Assembly (NCBI GenBank): GCA_017466455.1 | Contig: JAFTUD010000007.1 | Location: forward strand, 1-63,234 | Direction: 5' to 3' | Length of the DNA: 63,234 nt | DNA from: Clostridia bacterium | GTDB taxonomy: Bacteria > Bacillota_A > Clostridia > Oscillospirales > CAG-272 | Part shown: positions 59,622 through 63,234 of the stretch, piece by piece | How the letters are laid out: each line of letters begins with the position of its first letter | Position numbering within the stretch: the first letter of the stretch is position 1 | Notes under the pieces: generated by a model | Seen by the model: only the letters and a program-made list of their open reading frames with translations | The model's database searches: none | Told to the model about the DNA's origin: nothing | Translations under genes and position numbers: made by a program

Positions 59622-59656
59622 TGAGGGCGTTTTACAAACACATAAACGCCCTTTTT
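59622..59656 (+). terminator. Intrinsic terminator of the M20 gene
   Basis: GGGCGTTT (59625-59632) / AAACGCCC (59644-59651) followed by five T. Confidence 0.85.
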
Positions 59657-59684
59657 ATAAAAATTTAACCCAAAAGGACTGCTT

Positions 59685-61796
59685 ATGAAGAAAAGAATTT
59701 TTCTCCTTGCTCTTACGGTTTTTTTGCTTTGCGTTTTCCTTTCCTCTTGCGGGAAAGTGACCGTAAGCGTTGAATATATAGCGAGCGAGGGTGGCTACAT
59801 CGGTGGCTCAGCCTCTCAGTCAAAGGAATGTGATGAGGGGTCAAGTGCCTCATTCTCACTTGTCAGCGCCGAGGCGAGCGAGGGCTACCGCTTTATCGGC
59901 TGGAGTGACGGAAAAACCGACAAATATCGCATCGACACACTGAGCGAAAGTGCAAGCTTTACCGCCCTTTTTGAAAAAATAAGCTATTCCACCGTTACAT
60001 ACGAGGCGGATCTTGGCGGATTTATTGAGGGTACGCCTATTCAAAGGCTTGAAACGGGCGAAGCAACCCTATCCGTCACCGCTGTGCCTGAGTATGGCTA
60101 CCGCTTTACGGGTTGGAGTGACGGAAAAACCGAGCCGACAAGGAGCGATATTGCCGATAGCGACAAGACAATTTATGCAACATTTTCAAACAAGATAACA
60201 CTAAAATACCTCGCAGGTGAGGGCGGAACGGTGCTTGGAAATGCAACGCAGGAAATAGCATTTGGTCAAAGCGCAAGCCTTGTCCGTGCAATTCCCGCAA
60301 GCGGATACCGATTTGTCAAATGGAGTGACGGAAATACGAGTGCTAGCCGAAGTGATGAGGCGACAAACGATATTGAAGTGACTGCAATTTTCCAAAAATA
60401 CCATCTTGTCAGCTTCTCCTGTGATGGGGCAAGAGGTGAAATCATAGGAACAGCCTTGCAAGAGGTTGATGAGGGGACAAACTCCCTTCCCGTTATGGCA
60501 AACCCAAGCGAAGGATTTGTTTTCCTATGTTGGTCAAATGGCTCGACTAACCCCGTCATTTCGGTAAAACCCGAGCAAAACGAATACCTCACGGCATATT
60601 TTACCTATGCAGGTAGCGGTCTTTCGGTAATTGCCATTGACACCTCGACAGGCGCTGATGTTACATCAAAGGACTTTTATATAGATTGCAAGGTCACCGC
60701 CTACGACTCTATGGGCGCATACCATATGGCCGAGCAAAGCGCACAAATCCGTGGTAGAGGTAACTCAACATGGACACAGGGCTTCCCCAAAAAGCCATAT
60801 AAGATAAAGCTTGATGTAAAGCGTGACATCTTTGGCTTTGGAAAGGCGAAGGACTGGGTGCTTCTTGCTGATTATATTGATAAATCACTTCTAAGAAATA
60901 ATATGGCATATACCGTTGCCGGAATGTTCTCCAAGCTTGAAGCCTCGCCCGACTGTCGTAGTGTTGAAGTGTATCTCAACGGACAGTATCACGGTGTGTA
61001 TCTTCTTTGTGAGCAGGTAGAGGTAAATAAGCACAGGGTTGAGGTTGACGAAAGCGTCGCATACCTTGACACGGGCTACCTTGTCGAATTTGACGGTTGG
61101 TCACATCAAACTCCCGAAACGGAGATTATCGTGCCTGACCAGTTTAAATCAAACAGAGGCTACTCCGTTAAATTCCCAAATGATGAGGGACTTACCGAGG
61201 AGCATAAAGCGTTTATCCAAAACTACCTTAACGACTGTATGACCGCCATTCGTGGAAATGACTACGAAAAGGTTAAGGAACTTATTGATGTTCAGTCATT
61301 TGCACAGGCGTATATCGTTTTTGATGTATTCAAATGTGCTGATACGGACTATTCAAGCCTTTACTTCTATAAGGACTCGGGCGGAAAGCTCGAATGCGGA
61401 CCCGTGTGGGATTTCGATATGGCGCTCGGTAATGTTGAGCATAAGGGAAACGGCTCGTTTGAAAATCCCGAAACGCTTTGGACTAAGGACAAATGTCCGT
61501 GGTTTAACGCACTTTTAAAGCACGATGAATTTAAGGCGCTTGTCGGCAAGGAGCTACACGAAAACGAGCAAATGATTCGCTCTACCGTTGCCGAAATCGT
61601 AAAATACGCCACCGAGCATAGCGCAAGCTATGAAAAGAACTTTGAAAAATGGCAAACGCTCGGTCAGGATACATGGACCTCTCCTTCCTACATCACCGCA
61701 ATCACCACATGGAAGGGTCAGCTTGACTTCGCCATAAACTACTTTGAAGCGTCCCTTGACTTTATGTTAGAGTATTATCCCGATACTACGCAGTAG
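59685..61796 (+). CDS. CotH kinase-family lipoprotein with InlB-type repeats
   Basis: 703 residues. Signal peptide and lipobox (LSSC at ~22). Residues ~28-320 hold four ~70-residue bacterial beta repeats, each with GYRFIGWSDGKT-type cores. Residues ~330-690 are CotH: IRGRGNSTWTQGFPKKPYKIKLD, KDWVLLADYIDKSLLRN, LLCEQVEVNKHRVEV, and the PVWDFDMALGN catalytic/metal motif. CotH proteins are secreted atypical kinases that phosphorylate spore-coat proteins in Bacillus; in gut Clostridia many are surface or cellulosome-type proteins. Either is possible here. Confidence 0.9.
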   Translation: MKKRIFLLALTVFLLCVFLSSCGKVTVSVEYIASEGGYIGGSASQSKECDEGSSASFSLVSAEASEGYRFIGWSDGKTDKYRIDTLSESASFTALFEKISYSTVTYEADLGGFIEGTPIQRLETGEATLSVTAVPEYGYRFTGWSDGKTEPTRSDIADSDKTIYATFSNKITLKYLAGEGGTVLGNATQEIAFGQSASLVRAIPASGYRFVKWSDGNTSASRSDEATNDIEVTAIFQKYHLVSFSCDGARGEIIGTALQEVDEGTNSLPVMANPSEGFVFLCWSNGSTNPVISVKPEQNEYLTAYFTYAGSGLSVIAIDTSTGADVTSKDFYIDCKVTAYDSMGAYHMAEQSAQIRGRGNSTWTQGFPKKPYKIKLDVKRDIFGFGKAKDWVLLADYIDKSLLRNNMAYTVAGMFSKLEASPDCRSVEVYLNGQYHGVYLLCEQVEVNKHRVEVDESVAYLDTGYLVEFDGWSHQTPETEIIVPDQFKSNRGYSVKFPNDEGLTEEHKAFIQNYLNDCMTAIRGNDYEKVKELIDVQSFAQAYIVFDVFKCADTDYSSLYFYKDSGGKLECGPVWDFDMALGNVEHKGNGSFENPETLWTKDKCPWFNALLKHDEFKALVGKELHENEQMIRSTVAEIVKYATEHSASYEKNFEKWQTLGQDTWTSPSYITAITTWKGQLDFAINYFEASLDFMLEYYPDTTQ

Positions 61797-61813
61797 CCTG
61801 ATTTTGAAGAATA

Positions 61814-61842
61814 TTGACAAATCAGCCATTATGTGCTATAAT
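61814..61842 (+). promoter_or_regulatory. Consensus sigma-A promoter
   Basis: TTGACA (61814-61819), 17-base spacer, TATAAT (61837-61842): a perfect consensus, the strongest promoter in the window. Confidence 0.85.
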
Positions 61843-61848
61843 AAAATT

Positions 61849-61962
61849 GTAAAAGCGTATAAATAAGACAATGTTCCAAGAGCGAAAAGCGTTCTCGTTG
61901 CCTTACGCAAATCGCAAGCCACAGCCTATGAACAGGTCTTACTGCTCATGGGCTGTTTTTGT
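61849..61962 (+). ncRNA. Candidate small RNA or attenuated leader
   Basis: The ~115 nt between the consensus promoter and a strong terminator contain no open frame of note but several stems, such as AGAGCGAAAAGCGTTCT and TTGCCTTACGCAAATCGCAA. It could be a free small RNA or a leader that attenuates the lipoprotein gene at 62009. I do not recognise the family; it is not an obvious 6S, SRP or known riboswitch. Confidence 0.5.
61921..61960 (+). terminator. Strong intrinsic terminator
   Basis: ACAGCCTATGA (61921-61931) pairs over 11 bp (one G-U) with TCATGGGCTGT, extended by CAG/CTG inside, then TTTTT. It lies 48 bases before the next gene's start. Confidence 0.85.
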
Positions 61963-62008
61963 CTATTTAAAGCGGAATAAAATATCAATCAGAGAGTAAG
62001 GGGATTTT

Positions 62009-63046
62009 ATGAAAAAATTATTAGCGTTGCTTTTGGTGCTTCTTTTGTGCTTTAGCTGTCTTTTGTCGTGCGATGAGAATGAGGAATCCTCAAGCGAGTC
62101 ATCAAGCGTTGAGGCTCCAAGCGAGAGCAAAAGCTCATCAAGTGAATCATCAAGCATTATAGAGCCAAGCGACACGCCAAAAGCCCCAAACGAAACAAAA
62201 ACACAGGTAAAGCAAACAGAAAAGTATTACAGGCAAATTTCATCGGGATATGTTAGAACAATCGTTGACTATTCGGGCTCACAGCACAATGGCAATGCGT
62301 TTTCGGATGACATTTTTGATGTGAATAAAGCCTCGCAATTCAAAATTTTTTCCTCTCACAACGAGCTTCAAGCGTTCAGCTTGCTAAACCACTCCGAGAT
62401 AGAGTCTGATTTGTTTGAGAAAAACCGTATTGTAGCGATTTTGCGTTACTATACCGACGGATCCGGTTCGGCAATTTCGGAAGTAGGATTTTATAACGCA
62501 ACATTTAACGGCGACAACGCAAAGATTGAGTTGGATTTATATCACACAGGCGGCGATTCGACAGAAGATATTGTAGATTGCTATGAGCTTTACTTCGTTG
62601 TTTTGCCGATTGCGGAAATAGGCGAAGCGGGGGCAAACGGAAGCATAGCAATAAACGCCGAACGCTTGACTCAATATAATAGTAACGCATATAAAATAGA
62701 TGCTACCGTTGAAAAAGCCGAGGCGTATTATGTAGAAAACCGCGAATCAAAGAAAAAGATAGAAATACTTGACGGATTAAGTTGGTTGCCGAGCTATCCC
62801 TTCATTGCAATCCATCTTGAAAATCCGCTTGAAACGGACTTTGCAGTCAATTCCTTCAAATACGAAAATGGCGAGATTTATCTGACTGTTCAAATTTTCG
62901 GCAAAAAAGAAATGGAGATGTTTGACTTCCCGACAAATTTAATTACCGTGTCGTTACAACCAATCGACTTGAATACAGAAATATCTCTTCCCGATAACAT
63001 TTCGAGTGATTGCGCGATAAATATAACCCTTGAATATGTATCGTAA
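62009..63046 (+). CDS. Unknown lipoprotein with Ser/Glu-rich linker
   Basis: 345 residues. Signal peptide with lipobox (LLSC at ~20), an acidic Ser-rich linker (ESSSESSSVEAPSESKSSSS) that spaces it from the membrane, then a beta-rich domain of ~250 residues. The segment FKIFSSHNELQAFSLLN followed by a central beta sheet and VVLPIAE faintly recalls PrcB-type domains, but this is weak. No catalytic motif is seen. It is preceded by the strong promoter and terminator at 61814-61960, so its expression may depend on read-through. Confidence 0.75.
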   Translation: MKKLLALLLVLLLCFSCLLSCDENEESSSESSSVEAPSESKSSSSESSSIIEPSDTPKAPNETKTQVKQTEKYYRQISSGYVRTIVDYSGSQHNGNAFSDDIFDVNKASQFKIFSSHNELQAFSLLNHSEIESDLFEKNRIVAILRYYTDGSGSAISEVGFYNATFNGDNAKIELDLYHTGGDSTEDIVDCYELYFVVLPIAEIGEAGANGSIAINAERLTQYNSNAYKIDATVEKAEAYYVENRESKKKIEILDGLSWLPSYPFIAIHLENPLETDFAVNSFKYENGEIYLTVQIFGKKEMEMFDFPTNLITVSLQPIDLNTEISLPDNISSDCAINITLEYVS

Positions 63047-63096
63047 TTTTAAGCAACCGACACACTAAAAACAAAAATAAAAACCAACACAGATTG

Positions 63097-63120
63097 ATAT
63101 GCACCCCAAAAGTTAGACGC
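63097..63120. repeat. Left terminal inverted repeat of an IS3-family element
   Basis: ATATGCACCCCAAAAGTTAG is typical of the outer ends of IS3-family (IS150-like) elements (TGxACCCCAAAAGTTAGAC). Only this end is in the window. Confidence 0.75.
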
Positions 63121-63141
63121 TTTTGGAGGTGCATATTTTTT

Positions 63142-63234
63142 ATGGGTAAAACAGGAAGAGAAAACAGGAGATACTCGACAGAATTCAAGATGTGTGTTAT
63201 AATGGACATGCGAGAACACAAATTGAGTTACAAA
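63142..63234 (+). CDS. IS3-family transposase OrfA, 5' end only
   Basis: The first 31 codons run off the right edge of the window. The product starts MGKTGRENRRYSTEFKMCV, the usual opening of the helix-turn-helix OrfA of IS3-family elements (R-R-Y-S-x-E-F-K). The terminal repeat with GGAGG lies just before. IS3 elements make a fused OrfAB transposase by -1 frameshifting; that part is outside the window. Confidence 0.8.
   Translation, partial: MGKTGRENRRYSTEFKMCVIMDMREHKLSYK

Larger units (their letters stand above)
63093..63234 (+). mobile_element. IS3-family insertion sequence, left end (partial)
   Basis: Left inverted repeat plus the beginning of orfA. The inverted arms ATATGCACC..AAAAG (63098-63112) and CTTTT..GGTGCATAT (63120-63136) form a hairpin that covers the orfA ribosome site, which would reduce translation from read-through transcripts. 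Confidence 0.75.

Noticed and set aside
61849..61962. 6S RNA or SRP RNA
   Set aside because: It lacks the long open-bubble rod of 6S and the GGTCCGGAAGGAAGCAGC loop of SRP RNA.

Overview
The window looks like a chromosomal segment of a strictly anaerobic, spore-forming Gram-positive bacterium of the class Clostridia (Bacillota), probably an uncultured gut or rumen lineage. This rests on gene content: stage II sporulation protein E, an [FeFe] hydrogenase of the ferredoxin-like group B type, several radical SAM enzymes, the Firmicutes gene order gdpP-rplI-dnaB, BspA-type leucine-rich surface proteins, CotH and plant-glycan hydrolases (GH28- and GH36-like). I cannot name the genus.

Layout. 415-5726 (minus): a MORN-repeat protein, a LUD-domain protein, a zinc-ribbon membrane protein (DUF6320-like) and a fused alpha/beta-hydrolase + condensation-like acyltransferase. 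6315-15663 (minus): an amino-acid block with metA (predicted acetyl-type from E111), metY, a UPF0210 protein, an ACT-domain protein and a complete branched-chain amino-acid ABC transporter livKHMGF. 15902-19431: a SLOG-fold protein (minus) and spoIIE (plus). 20081-26827: a nucleotidyltransferase-fold protein, a Sel1-repeat protein, then divergent pncB and nadE (NAD synthesis) around a palindromic putative operator. 27123-34878: an Lrp/AsnC regulator overlapping an aminotransferase; an MBL hydrolase with a YbaK/ProX-type deacylase; a GH36-like glycosidase, a radical SAM activase-like protein, an RNHCP protein and mnmE. 35337-43715: a GH28 protein, an LRR lipoprotein, a dynamin-like GTPase operon with two unknown partners, a radical SAM protein, tRNA-Thr(GGT) and the hydrogenase. 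44415-51897: a large BspA-like surface protein, SGNH hydrolase, flavin reductase, pth and a GlmU-like left-handed beta-helix protein. 52123-59614: gdpP-rplI-dnaB, a DUF5058 membrane pair and an M20 peptidase. 59685-63234: a CotH lipoprotein, a small-RNA-like leader, an unknown lipoprotein and the 5' end of an IS3-type insertion sequence.

The most unusual aspect is between the genes. Nearly every long intergenic stretch is a mosaic of short structured repeats in recurring order: arrays of variable hairpins separated by constant heptamers (CATATCG or AATTCAT), a large palindromic element (family A, eight copies) whose stems differ in sequence but stay complementary, a terminator-bearing 3' cassette (family F, three copies), a 5' hairpin placed just before start codons (family H), and a duplicated string of nested palindromes. 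Families A and F sit within a few bases of stop codons, and in several places the last codons of the gene form one arm of the hairpin. One module appears to lie in frame inside the M20 peptidase gene. I see no transposase for these repeats in the window; the only IS is the IS3 fragment at the right edge.

Coordinates are direct readings. Functions are from recognised motifs without database searches. Repeat boundaries are approximate to a few bases.
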